12,632 bases of DNA from Mycoplasmataceae bacterium (GTDB lineage Bacteria > Bacillota_I > Bacilli_A > Mycoplasmatales > Mycoplasmoidaceae), in contig JAHHTI010000027.1 of assembly GCA_020024735.1 (NCBI GenBank), positions 1 through 12,632 of the forward strand, given 5' to 3'. Below the pieces are notes generated by a model that was not told where the DNA came from, did not search any database, and saw only the letters and a program-made list of their open reading frames with translations. The translations under genes and the position numbers were made by a program. Shown piece by piece: positions 1 through 7,288 of this stretch (positions are counted from its first letter, which is position 1; each line of letters starts with the position of its first letter).

Positions 1-30
1 TAGGTTTTTTTGATTTTTTTAGGTTTTTTT
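1..30 (+). repeat. Three phased T7 tracts with TAGGTTTTTTT repeat
   Basis: Three runs of exactly seven T lie at 5-11, 14-20 and 24-30, about 9 to 10 bases apart, close to one helical turn. The 11-mer TAGGTTTTTTT occurs exactly at 1-11 and again at 20-30, and its first seven bases recur at 44-50. Phased A/T tracts bend DNA and can raise promoter strength; that is general knowledge and its application here is inferred. The first tract could instead be the tail of a terminator of an upstream gene, but no hairpin is visible in the few bases available. Confidence 0.6.
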
Positions 31-39
31 ATGTATAAT
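10..39 (+). promoter_or_regulatory. Probable main operon promoter
   Basis: A perfect -10 hexamer TATAAT lies at 34-39. Eighteen bases upstream is TTGATT (10-15), which matches TTGACA at four of six positions. Transcription would start near 45-46, giving a leader of about 100 nt before rpsJ. The two later T7 tracts lie largely inside the spacer, so a change in tract length would change promoter spacing. This is the only promoter-like site ahead of the whole ribosomal-protein cluster. The -10 box is convincing; the -35 box is weaker, as is common in mycoplasmas. Confidence 0.6.
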
Positions 40-64
40 AAACTAGGTTTGTTTTAATAGATTG

Positions 65-141
65 CTGATACACCAAAAAGAGTTGTCAAGTATCAGGTAA
101 CTATATGAAACACCAGATTCAACTAAAAAAGAAAGGACAAC
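65..141 (+). promoter_or_regulatory. Structured leader RNA before rpsJ (candidate)
   Basis: A perfect 7-bp inverted repeat, CTGATAC at 65-71 and GTATCAG at 90-96, can form a hairpin with an 18-nt loop. Within that loop GTTGTC (82-87) is complementary to GACAAC (136-141), which starts on the last bases of the rpsJ Shine-Dalgarno sequence and ends just before the start codon. The same loop segment (81-85) could instead pair with CAACT at 120-124, so the two pairings exclude each other. This layout would suit translational control of the operon by a ribosomal protein. The pairings are seen in the sequence; the regulatory role is inferred, and a 6-bp match could arise by chance. Confidence 0.35.
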
Positions 142-144
142 AAT

Positions 145-450
145 ATGAATCAAGAATTAAGAATAAGAATGAGTTCTTATGACCAACAATTATTAGATTT
201 ATCTGTGAAAAAAATCGTAGAAATTTCTAAGAATACTGGTGCTAAGATTTCTGGACCTATTCCATTACCAACAAAGAAAGAAATCTTCACTATTCTAAGA
301 TCACCACATGTTAATAAATCTAGTCGTGAACAATTTGAAAGAAGAACTCACAAAAGATTAATCATTTTAAAGGATGTAAGTGCCCAAACCATCGATAGTC
401 TTAAAAGATTAAATGTTCCAGTAGGAATTGAAATTAATATCAAGTTATAG
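145..450 (+). CDS. rpsJ: 30S ribosomal protein S10
   Basis: S10 is a small-subunit head protein and, in other bacteria, a partner of NusB in transcription antitermination. The 101-residue product matches the family in length and carries its hallmark motifs: GPIPLPTKKE near residue 39, SPHVNKSSREQFE near residue 53 and RTHKRL near residue 67. The start at 145 is preceded by AGAAAGGA seven bases upstream. It is the first gene of the cluster and lies 14 nt before rplC. No Trp codons are present, so the reading frame is open in either code. Identification is secure. Confidence 0.97.
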   Translation: MNQELRIRMSSYDQQLLDLSVKKIVEISKNTGAKISGPIPLPTKKEIFTILRSPHVNKSSREQFERRTHKRLIILKDVSAQTIDSLKRLNVPVGIEINIKL

Positions 451-464
451 TAAAGGAGGTTAAT

Positions 465-1223
465 ATGAAAGCGATTATTGGTACAAAAGTAGGAATGACA
501 AATTTATTTGCTAAAAATGGTAAGTCATATGCAACAACAATCATTTATGTTGAACCAAATTTAGTATTAGGAACAAAGACTAAAGAAAAAGATGGTTTTG
601 TAGCGACACAATTAGCATACAATGAAGTAAAAGAAAAATCAAAAAATAAACCAGACTTAGGGCAATACAAAAAAATTAATGCTACACCTAGACACATTGT
701 AAAACAATTCAGAAATGTTGAAGGTTACAATGTTGGTGACTTAATTAAATGTGACCTATTCCAAAAAGGTGAATTTGTAGATGCTAGTGGAATTACTAAA
801 GGTCATGGATTTACTGGTTCTATTAAAAGACATAACTTTAAAGTAGGTCCATTAGGTCACGGTGCTGGATATCCACATAGATATGTAGGTTCTATTTCAG
901 GTGGACGTGGGGGTTCACAAGCTCAAAGAGTATTTAAAGGTACTGAATTACCAGGTCATTATGGACATGAAAATGTAACTATCCAAAATTTATTAATCTT
1001 GGATGTTATTCCAGAAAAAAACTTAATTCTTGTTAAAGGTGCTATTCCAGGTCCTAAAGATTCATATATTTTCTTAACTGAATCTAAAAAAATTCAAGGA
1101 AAGAAAACTGAAGTTATTGATTTAGTTGATTTACAAGTTAAACCACAAGAACCAAAAGTAGAAACTCCTGTAGTAGAAGCTGAAGCACCTGCTCCAGAAG
1201 TTAAAGAAGGAAGTGAGGCATAA
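465..1223 (+). CDS. rplC: 50S ribosomal protein L3, C-terminally extended
   Basis: L3 binds 23S rRNA early in 50S assembly and reaches toward the peptidyl transferase centre. The product opens with the family's MKAIIGTKVGMTNLF and contains TKGHGFTGSIKRHNF (about 111-125) and RVFKGTELPGHYG (155-167). It is 252 residues against about 210 usual. The excess is a tail from about residue 212 rich in Pro, Glu, Val and Ala (for example EAEAPAPEV), probably disordered and acidic. A very strong AAAGGAGGT lies 4 bases before the start. The stop is followed after 2 nt by rplD. Confidence 0.97.
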   Translation: MKAIIGTKVGMTNLFAKNGKSYATTIIYVEPNLVLGTKTKEKDGFVATQLAYNEVKEKSKNKPDLGQYKKINATPRHIVKQFRNVEGYNVGDLIKCDLFQKGEFVDASGITKGHGFTGSIKRHNFKVGPLGHGAGYPHRYVGSISGGRGGSQAQRVFKGTELPGHYGHENVTIQNLLILDVIPEKNLILVKGAIPGPKDSYIFLTESKKIQGKKTEVIDLVDLQVKPQEPKVETPVVEAEAPAPEVKEGSEA

Positions 1224-1225
1224 TT

Positions 1226-1858
1226 ATGACTAATACTATTAAACTATTTGATTTAACAGGAAAATCAAAAAAGACAATTGACTTTGCTAAAGAATTAATT
1301 GTTGACAAACCTCACAAACAAGCTATGTTTGATTGTGTAATTGCTGAAAACGCTAGTCAAAGACAAGGGACTCATTCAACATTAACTAAAGGTGAAGTTA
1401 GAGGTGGTGGTAAAAAACCATGAAAACAAAAACATACAGGTAAAGCTAGAACTGGTTCAACTAGAAACCCACATTGAGTTGGTGGTGGAATTGCATTTGG
1501 TCCAAAACCTAATAGAAACTATTTAAAGAAAGTAAATGCTAAAGTAACTAAATTAGCGATGAAATCAATTTTATCTATTAGATTAAAAGATGAAGCATTA
1601 TTAGGATTAGAAAATGCTATTGAAATGAAAAAGCCACATACAAAAGATGTAGCTAACTTCTTAAAAACTATGGATTTAGGTTCTAAGAAAGTTCTTTTTG
1701 TATTAAATGAATGCGATAATTTATTCCTTTCAGTTAATAATATCAAAAATGCAAATGCTAAAGTATGAAATAGAGTTTCAGTGAGAGATCTTATGTATCA
1801 CAATGTGGTTATTATTCAAGAAGGATCTATTGAAAAAATGAAAGGGGTATATGCATAA
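1226..1858 (+). CDS. rplD: 50S ribosomal protein L4
   Basis: L4 binds 23S rRNA, and its long loop lines the polypeptide exit tunnel. In some bacteria it also represses the S10 operon. The 210-residue product needs three UGA codons read as Trp, at 1421, 1475 and 1766 (W66, W84, W181). W66 falls in KPWKQKHTGKAR, matching the KPWRQKGTGRAR tunnel-loop motif of the family, and W84 in NPHWVGGG. In the standard code the gene would look broken into pieces. The start at 1226 follows GAAGGAAGTGAGG, which sits inside the end of rplC. The stop shares one base with the rplW start (TAATG). Confidence 0.96.
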
Positions 1859-2235
1859 TGGAATTGACACAAGTAATTATTAAACCTTATCATAGTGAAA
1901 AATCTTATATTATAAGAAAGTATCAAGAAAAATCTACATTAACTTTTGTAGTTGATCGTAGAGCTACTAAACAACAAATTGAACTAGCTTTCACTAAAAT
2001 CTACAATGTTAAACCAGAAAAAATTAATATTGTAAATAGAAAATCTCAAGTTGTGAGAACTGGAACATTACATCCAGGTAGATCTAGTCAAATTAAATTA
2101 GCTTACATTATTTTACCTAAGGGAATGAATGTAGCAATTACTAAGGACGAAATGGAAGAAGCAGCAAAAGCTGCTCAAGAAAACAAGGCAGAAAAATCTA
2201 CAGCTAAAAAAGCTGATAAGAAAGCTGAAAAATAG
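1858..2235 (+). CDS. rplW: 50S ribosomal protein L23, Lys/Ala tail
   Basis: L23 sits at the rim of the exit tunnel and is the main docking site for trigger factor, SRP and the SecY channel. The N-terminus (ELTQVIIKPYHSEKS) and the FVVDRRATKQQIELAF segment (30-45) are typical. At 125 residues it is about 25 to 30 longer than usual. The surplus after about residue 95 is a charged Lys/Glu/Ala tail likely to be helical or disordered. The start overlaps the rplD stop by one base, with AAAGGGG ten bases upstream, so translation is probably coupled. Confidence 0.95.
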   Translation: MELTQVIIKPYHSEKSYIIRKYQEKSTLTFVVDRRATKQQIELAFTKIYNVKPEKINIVNRKSQVVRTGTLHPGRSSQIKLAYIILPKGMNVAITKDEMEEAAKAAQENKAEKSTAKKADKKAEK

Positions 2236-2265
2236 GAATGTCGAAAAGCTAAAAGGAGAGCATGT

Positions 2266-3108
2266 ATGGCAGTAAAAAGAATAAAAAATCATAGTAGTGG
2301 TGTTCGTCAAACAGTGATGATTGACTACTCATCAGTTCTAACAACTGATACCCCTGAAAAATCTTTATTAACTACTTTAAATAAGAATGCAGGTAGAAAT
2401 AACCAAGGTAAGATTACCGTTAGACATCAAGGTGGAAGAGTTAAAAGAAAATACCGTATTATTGACTTTAAAAGAGATAAAGACAATAAAGTTGGTGTTA
2501 TTAAAACTATTGAATATGATCCAAATAGAACTTGTTTTATTTCATTAGTATTCTATGAAGATGGAGAAAAAAGATATATTCTATCTCCTAACGGAATTAA
2601 TGTTGGTGACCAAATTGTTTCTGGTAACGAAAAAATTGATATCAAGATTGGTAACTCATTACCACTTAAATTAATTCCAGAAGGGACTCTAGTTCACAAT
2701 GTGGAATTATATCCTGGACACGGTGGTCAATTAGCAAGAAGTGCTGGTACTAGTATTCAAATTCTAGGTTGAGATGATACAGGAAGATTCATTGTTTGTA
2801 AAATGTCTTCTGGTGAAGTAAGAAAGATTCCTAAAGATTGTCGAGCAACTATTGGGGAAGTTTCTAATAAAGACCACAATCTTGTAAATATCGGTAAAGC
2901 TGGTAGAAATAGACACAAAGGTATTAGACCAACTGTTCGTGGTTCTGCTATGAACCCTAACGACCACCCACATGGAGGGGGTGAAGGACGTCAACCAATT
3001 GGGATGGATGCTCCTAGAACTCCATGAGGTAAAAGACATATGGGTGTTAAAACTAGAAGAGATAAAAAACCATCGACTGATTTAATTATTCGTCGTAGAG
3101 GAAAATAG
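2266..3108 (+). CDS. rplB: 50S ribosomal protein L2
   Basis: L2 is needed for subunit association and for peptidyl transferase activity. The 280-residue product is close to the usual 275 or so. UGA codons at 2770 and 3025 give W169 and W254; the second lies in the conserved C-terminal PRTPWGK. The hallmark NPNDHPHGGGEGR is at about residues 230-242, and the protein ends with LIIRRRGK. AAAGGAGAG precedes the start. An ATG four bases upstream at 2262 is in another frame and is not used. The gap from rplW is 30 nt. Confidence 0.97.
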
Positions 3109-3127
3109 GAAGGAAAGGAAATAATAT

Positions 3128-3400
3128 ATGTCAAGAAGTTCTAAAAAAGGTGCATTCGTTGAAGCAAGCTTAATGAAAAAAGTTGTTGATATGAAAAATG
3201 CTGATAAGAAAAAACCTATCAAAACTTGATCAAGAAAATCGACTATCTTTCCAGAATTTGTTGGTTTAACATTCGAAGTTCATAATGGAAAAACTTTCAT
3301 CAAGGTTTTTGTAACAGAAGATATGGTAGGACACAAATTAGGAGAATTTTCTCCAACTCGTATGTTTAAAACTCATACTGAACAAAGAGCGAAAGATTAA
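3128..3400 (+). CDS. rpsS: 30S ribosomal protein S19
   Basis: S19 lies in the head of the 30S subunit, bound to S13 and helix 42 of 16S rRNA near the A-site tRNA. The product is 90 residues, a normal length. A UGA at 3227 gives W34 in TWSRKSTIFPEFVG, exactly where the family has TWSRRSTI. The C-terminal half shows HNGKTF, VTEDMVGHKLGEFSPTR and a short basic end. The frame is fixed by these motifs, and GAAGGAAAGGA lies ahead of the start at 3128. It sits between rplB and rplV, as in nearly all bacteria. Confidence 0.96.
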
Positions 3401-3414
3401 GGAGGGGCTAATTT

Positions 3415-4137
3415 ATGGTAAACAAAGTAATTCAAAGAAATATCCATATTTCTCACAGAAAAGCACAATTAGTTTGTGATTTAATTAGAAATAAACCAGT
3501 AAAAGAAGCCATTGTAATTTTAAAGAATACAGATAAGAAATTTGCTCCTATTTGTTTAAAATTATTAAATTCTGCAATCGCTAACGCTACTAACAACCAT
3601 GCAATGAATGCTGAAAAACTTTATGTTTACAACATTTTTGCAAACCAAGGTCCAACTTGAAAGCGAACAATGCCTAGAGCGAGAGGTTCTGCTGATGTAA
3701 TGTTTAAAAGAACTACTCACTTAGAAATCCATTTAAGTGATAACCCTAAGGAAAGAGAACTTGAACTTGAAGCAATCAAAGCAAGAAAGTCTAAAGGTAA
3801 AAAACCTGTTAAAAAACCAGAACCAAAACCTGAACCTAAACCAGCTCCAAAACCTACTCCAAAACCAAAACCAAATGATATTCCTGTAGGACAAAAACAT
3901 CAAGTTGTAACAGTTAAAGAATTCGAAGCTTACGATTATGACAAGAGAAGAAAAGAATGACATAAAAAAGCCGGTTACAACGATGTTCAAGAAGTATGTT
4001 CTATCTGTCACGATGATGATAACTGAACTTCAATTAAATTAGAAAACGGTAAACATATTTGTTATTTCTGTTGAATTAGAAAACCAGAAAATCAAAAAAA
4101 GTTCGAAGAACAACAAAAACAACAAGGAGATAAATAA
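3415..4137 (+). CDS. rplV: 50S ribosomal protein L22 with C4 tail domain
   Basis: L22 binds 23S rRNA and its beta-hairpin lines the exit tunnel. Residues 1 to about 110 are a normal L22: ISHRKAQLVCDLIRNKPV (11-28), and FANQGPTWKRTMPRARG (75-91) with W82 from UGA. The protein then continues to 240 residues, more than twice the usual 110. It has a charged helix-like stretch (111-128), a Pro-Lys repeat linker (129-153) and a tail domain with C195-x2-C198-x17-C216-x2-C219, containing W182, W204 and W220, all UGA. AAGGAGGGG precedes the start. The stop shares one base with rpsC. The frame is continuous in code 4, so the tail is part of the gene. Its function is unknown; zinc binding is inferred from cysteine spacing. 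Confidence 0.95.
3799..3873 (+). repeat. Pro-Lys repeat linker in L22
   Basis: Residues 129-153 of L22 are built from short units of the type PEPKPEPKPAPKPTPKPKP, a repeat of (P-x-P-K). At DNA level this is a degenerate repeat of CCA/CCT and AAA codons with E, A or T codons between. Such sequences usually form an extended, stiff spacer. Here it separates the ribosome-bound L22 core from the cysteine-containing tail. Confidence 0.85.
3997..4071 (+). other. Putative C4 zinc-binding module in L22 tail
   Basis: Residues 195-219 of the extended L22 hold CSIC, then 17 residues including an NG turn, then CYFC. Two CxxC knuckles at this distance are typical of zinc ribbons or treble clefs. The same kind of spacing is seen in this window in S14 (x12) and Adk (x16), both from known zinc families. 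Aromatic residues W204, Y217, F218 and W220 could form a small core. No metal or partner can be proved from sequence. Confidence 0.6.
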
Positions 4138-4862
4138 TGGGACAAAAAGTTAATTCAAATGGTTTAAGATACGGAGTATATAAAAATTGACAATCTCGTT
4201 GAGTAGCAGCTGATGATGCACAAATGGGAAAATGATTAGTTGAAGATGATAAGATTAGATCATTATTATTATCTAAATATAAAGATGCAACAATTAGTAA
4301 TTGTGAAATCGAAAGACAAAAAGATACTATTACATTATTTGTTCATGCAGCTCAACCAGTTGTTTTATTAGAAGAAAATGGAAATGTAAAGAAAACTTTA
4401 ATCCATGATGTAAATCTAATTGTTGGTAAAAAAGTAAAAGTAACTATTAATGTAGTGATGATTCCTAACCCAGGAGTTTCTGCAAGACTAATTGCTCGAG
4501 AAATCGCTGATGCAATTGAAAAGAGAGTTTCTTTTAGAGTAGCTCAAAAATTAGGTTTAAAGAAAGCTATGAAAGCAGGAGCATTAGGAGTTAAGACTCA
4601 CGTTTCTGGAAGATTAGGTGGAGTAGAAATGGCAAGAGCTGAAGGATATTCAGAAGGTGTAATTCCATTATCAACTCTAAGAGCTGATTTAGATTATGCT
4701 TTAGAAGAAGCACACACTACTTATGGAATTATTGGTGTTAAGGTTTGAATTAATAGAGGAACTATTTTTAAAAGAGGAGAAGTTTCTAAAGTTGTCCTAG
4801 AAGCACCTACAGTATCACAAAGAAGTTATGCAAAAGCTAATAGCGAAGGCAGTAAGGAGTAG
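4137..4862 (+). CDS. rpsC: 30S ribosomal protein S3
   Basis: S3 forms part of the mRNA entry channel with S4 and S5. The 241-residue product begins GQKVNSNGLRYGVYKNW and has four UGA Trp codons (4188, 4200, 4233, 4746; W18, W22, W33, W204). A KH-type RNA-binding region covers roughly residues 40-110. The C-terminal domain shows SGRLGGVEMARAEGYSEG (158-175) and a TTYGIIGVKVWINRG stretch. The start overlaps the rplV stop by one base, and AAGGAGA lies a few bases upstream. The length is slightly above the 210-230 common in bacteria, with a short polar end. Confidence 0.97.
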
Positions 4863-4868
4863 TTATTT

Positions 4869-5279
4869 ATGATGCAACCAAAAAGAACAAAATATCGTAA
4901 ATTCCATAAAATTAGTTACGAAGGAAAAGCAAAAGGTAATGTTAAAGTAGACTTCGGTGAATATGGTTTAATGGCTTGTGAAGGTGCTTGATTAGATACT
5001 AAACAAATTGAAGCATCACGGGTAGCAATTTCTAAGAGATTAGGAAAAACCGGAAAAATGTGAATTAGAATCTTCCCACATACTTCAATGACTAAGAAAC
5101 CTCTAGAAGTTCGTATGGGGTCTGGAAAAGGTTCACCTGATAAGTGAGTAGCTGTGGTTAAAGAAGGAACTATCATGTTTGAAGTTGCTGGAATCGGTGA
5201 AGAACTTTCAAAAAATGCTTTAAGAGCAGCTGGAAACAAATTACCAATTAAATGAAAGATTGTAAAGAAGGAGGCTTAA
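4869..5279 (+). CDS. rplP: 50S ribosomal protein L16
   Basis: L16 joins the 50S subunit late and contacts tRNA and the 5S rRNA region. The 136-residue product equals the usual length. It begins MMQPKRTKYRKFHK, matching the family's MLQPKRTK, which supports the first of two adjacent ATGs. Four UGA codons give W41, W65, W93 and W129. The EVRMGSGKGSPDKWVAVV segment fits the family's VRMGKGKG..W.A.V. AAGGAG lies ten bases before the start, within the end of rpsC. It is followed by rpmC after 3 nt. Confidence 0.97.
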
Positions 5280-5282
5280 TCA

Positions 5283-5534
5283 ATGGCAAGTAGTATGACA
5301 AAAGATTTAAGACAAAAGACTACTGAAGAATTGGCTGACTTGGTTGTTAAAATGAAAGAACAATTATTACAAATCAGATTCAGTGTCGCTAATGGAGAAG
5401 CTGAAAAATTACATACAGCTAATCAAATTAGAAAAACAATTGCAAGAGCATTAACCATCATTAATGAAAGAAAAGCAGATACATTGAATAATTCAACAAA
5501 CAAAACAACTAGCAAAAAAGGAGCAAATAAATAA
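5283..5534 (+). CDS. rpmC: 50S ribosomal protein L29, extended tail
   Basis: L29 is a two-helix protein beside L23 at the tunnel exit. Residues 5 to about 62 show the helical-hairpin family pattern: DLRQKTTEELADLVVKMKEQLLQIRF, then HTANQIRKTIARALTIINER. The product is 83 residues against 60 to 70 usual. The tail (about 65-83) is rich in Asn, Thr, Ser and Lys. The start at 5283 is chosen over an ATG at 5295 because AAGGAGG sits 8 bases ahead of it. The stop shares one base with rpsQ. Confidence 0.94.
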   Translation: MASSMTKDLRQKTTEELADLVVKMKEQLLQIRFSVANGEAEKLHTANQIRKTIARALTIINERKADTLNNSTNKTTSKKGANK

Positions 5535-5797
5535 TGGAAGCACTAAATAGAAATCGTAGAAAAGTTTTAATTGGAGTTGTGACTTCTGATAAGATGCAAA
5601 AAACTATCACAGTGCATGTTGAAAGAAAATCAAAACATCCATTATATAAAAAGCTAGTTATTACTAATAAAAAGTATCATGCTCATGATGAAAAAGAAGA
5701 AGCAAAAGTTGGTGATAAGGTTGAAATTGTTGAATGTAGACCATTATCAAAAACTAAAACATGAAGACTATCTAGAATAGTAGAAAAAGCAAAATAG
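5534..5797 (+). CDS. rpsQ: 30S ribosomal protein S17
   Basis: S17 is an OB-fold protein that binds 16S rRNA early in 30S assembly. The 87-residue product has normal length. It shows RRKVLIGVVTSDKMQKTITV (8-27), then ERKSKHPLYKK and GDKVEIVECRPLSKTKTWR. The UGA at 5762 supplies W77 in the conserved KTW-R motif. The start overlaps the rpmC stop by one base, with AAAGGAG upstream. The 31-nt gap to rplN is the longest between genes in the window and holds only the rplN ribosome binding site. Confidence 0.96.
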
Positions 5798-5828
5798 TCG
5801 CAACAATCATAGGAAAGGAGAAAATAAT

Positions 5829-6197
5829 ATGGTTCAATTAATGTCAAGATTAAAAGTAGCTGACAATACCGGAGCAAAAGAAGTCGGTGTTATCAAAGTT
5901 CTTGGTGGTACTAACAGAAGATATGCTTATATCGGCGATGTAATGGTAGTTTCTGTTAAGAAATGTACACCAGGAGGTTCAATTACTAAGGGTCAAATTT
6001 TTAAAGCAGTTTTAGTAAGATCAAAACATGGTGTAAAAAGATCTTCAGGTGCAGTTTTAAATTTCAATGAAAATGCTTGTGTTTTAATTAAAGATGATAA
6101 AAACCCAATTGGTTCAAGAATCTTTGGTCCAGTTGCTAGAGAATTAAGGGATAAGAACTATGCAAAAATAGTTTCCCTTGCCCCAGAAGTGTTATAG
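5829..6197 (+). CDS. rplN: 50S ribosomal protein L14
   Basis: L14 lies at the subunit interface, where it contacts L19 and helices of 16S rRNA. The product is 122 residues, exactly the usual length. It begins MVQLMSRLKVADNTGAKEVG, close to the family's MIQ..SRLKVADNSGA. GGSITKGQIFKAVLVRSKHGVKR and GSRIFGPVARELRDK are further signatures. AGGAAAGGAG is placed well ahead of the start. In organisms where the S10 and spc operons are separate, rplN opens the spc operon; here the two run together with no terminator or clear promoter between them. Confidence 0.97.
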   Translation: MVQLMSRLKVADNTGAKEVGVIKVLGGTNRRYAYIGDVMVVSVKKCTPGGSITKGQIFKAVLVRSKHGVKRSSGAVLNFNENACVLIKDDKNPIGSRIFGPVARELRDKNYAKIVSLAPEVL

Positions 6198-6205
6198 GAG
6201 TTAAT

Positions 6206-6529
6206 ATGAATAGAATTATTAAAGGTGATAGAGTAAAAGTTATATCTGGAAAACACAAGGGATCTGAAGGAGTAGTTTTAACAGTTTATCCTAAAGAAGG
6301 AACTGCTCTTGTAGAAGGTATTAATAGAGTTAAAAAACACAAGAAAGCTTCTGCTGACCAAGAACAAGGTGGAATTATTGAAATTGAAGCACCAATTAAA
6401 TTATGTAAATTAGCTTTAATTGATCCTAAGAAAAAAGGTGCGACTACCAAAATTAAATATACCATTGGTAAAGATAAGAAAAAAGTTAGAGTAGCAAAAA
6501 AATCAGGCGCTGAATTCACAGCTAAATAA
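6206..6529 (+). CDS. rplX: 50S ribosomal protein L24
   Basis: L24 starts 50S assembly and sits near the exit tunnel. The 107-residue product is of usual length. The N-terminal KOW motif reads IIKGDRVKVISGKHKGSEGVV (4-24). It is followed by VEGINRVKKHKKAS and a GGIIEIEAPIKLCKLALIDP segment. AGGAG lies just before the start at 6206, 8 nt after the rplN stop. Unlike L22, L23 and L29, this exit-site protein has no clear extension. Confidence 0.96.
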   Translation: MNRIIKGDRVKVISGKHKGSEGVVLTVYPKEGTALVEGINRVKKHKKASADQEQGGIIEIEAPIKLCKLALIDPKKKGATTKIKYTIGKDKKKVRVAKKSGAEFTAK

Positions 6530-6540
6530 GGAGAGCAAAG

Positions 6541-7086
6541 ATGACACAAATTCAAGAAAAATATAAAAAAGAAATTGTCAATGAATTGAAACAAGAATTT
6601 AATTTAGCAAACATTCACTTAGTTCCTAAATTAGAAAAAATTGTAATCAATGCCGGTGTTGGTGATGCTGCTCAAGATTCTAAAAATTTAGATGCAGTTT
6701 TAAATGAACTAGAATTAATTACAGGGCAAAAGCCAGTAATTACTAGAGCAAAAAAATCAATTGCTACTTATAAAGTTAGAGAAGGCCAAGGAATTGGTGC
6801 TAAAGTTACTTTACGTGATGAAAAGATGTGAAACTTTATTGAACTATTATTTAATGTTGCTCTTCCAAGAGTAAGAGACTTCAAAGGATTACCACGTACT
6901 TCTTTAGATGGTAGAGGTAACTACACTATTGGTATTAAAGAACAAATTATTTTCCCACAAGTTATTTATGATAATGTAAAAAGAATTAGAGGTTATGATA
7001 TTACTTTTGTAACTTCTACAAATAGTGATGAAATGGCTTTAGCACTATTAACAAAATTGGGTGCACCAATTAGAAAGGCAAGATAG
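6541..7086 (+). CDS. rplE: 50S ribosomal protein L5
   Basis: L5 binds 5S rRNA and contacts P-site tRNA and S13 across the subunit bridge. The product is 181 residues, as usual. It shows KLEKIVINAGVGDA, a GQKPVITRAKKSIATYKVREG segment (about residues 63-83), and RVRDFKGL, GNYTIGIKEQIIFP in the second half. The UGA at 6829 gives W97, in DEKMWNFIELLFN, where the family often has Met-Tyr/Trp-Glu-Phe. TAAGGAGAG precedes the start. Only one base separates its stop from rpsN. Confidence 0.96.
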
Positions 7087-7087
7087 T

Positions 7088-7273
7088 ATGGCAAAAAAAT
7101 CATTAAGAGAAAAACAACAAAAACACCAAAAGTATGCTGTAAGAAATTATACAAGATGTCAAAGATGTGGTAGAACTCATGCAGTTTTAAGAAAATTCGG
7201 AATTTGCCGTTTATGTTTTAGAGATTTAGCTTACAAGGGTGCAATCCCTGGTGTTAAGAAAGCATCATGATAG
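7088..7273 (+). CDS. rpsN: 30S ribosomal protein S14, zinc-binding type
   Basis: This is the short, zinc-containing form of S14 (also called rpsZ), a head protein of the 30S subunit. The product is 61 residues, the standard length of that form. The zinc site is C24-x2-C27-x12-C40-x2-C43. The C-terminus reads IPGVKKASW: the final W61 is UGA at 7268, followed at once by the true stop UAG. The family's ending KASW shows that reading through UGA is right. The start at 7088 is preferred to an in-frame one at 7061, because MAKKSL matches the family start and AGAAAGG lies ahead. Confidence 0.96.
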
Positions 7274-7288
7274 AGGAGGAGTAGAAAT

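Noticed and set aside
105..230. An ATG at 105 opens a 41-codon frame (code 4) that overlaps rpsJ out of frame.
   Set aside because: It has only a weak AGGT ahead and no family resemblance. The rpsJ start at 145 has the better site, so this is probably chance.
1519..1746. Minus-strand open frames here and in several other places (for example 2764-3039, 3733-4011, 4916-5239).
   Set aside because: They lie inside conserved plus-strand genes, have no ribosome binding site of note and show the low-complexity composition expected of shadows.
1421..1768. In-frame UGA codons could be read as frameshifts or pseudogenes in rplD, and likewise in other genes.
   Set aside because: They fall at conserved Trp positions and the frame continues with conserved sequence, so the genes are intact under code 4.
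3799..3873. The repetitive PKP-coding bases as a CRISPR-like or mobile repeat.
   Set aside because: Units are only 6 to 12 bases, in frame and without spacers. It is a protein linker.
3670..3960. The second part of rplV as a separate small gene starting at MPRARG.
   Set aside because: The residues around it belong to the conserved L22 hairpin, and the UGA just before it is the Trp of PTWKR. It is not an independent start.
5798..5828. Possible promoter or terminator between the S10 and spc parts.
   Set aside because: The 31 bases hold only the rplN ribosome binding site; no hairpin with a T run and no clear -10 box is visible.
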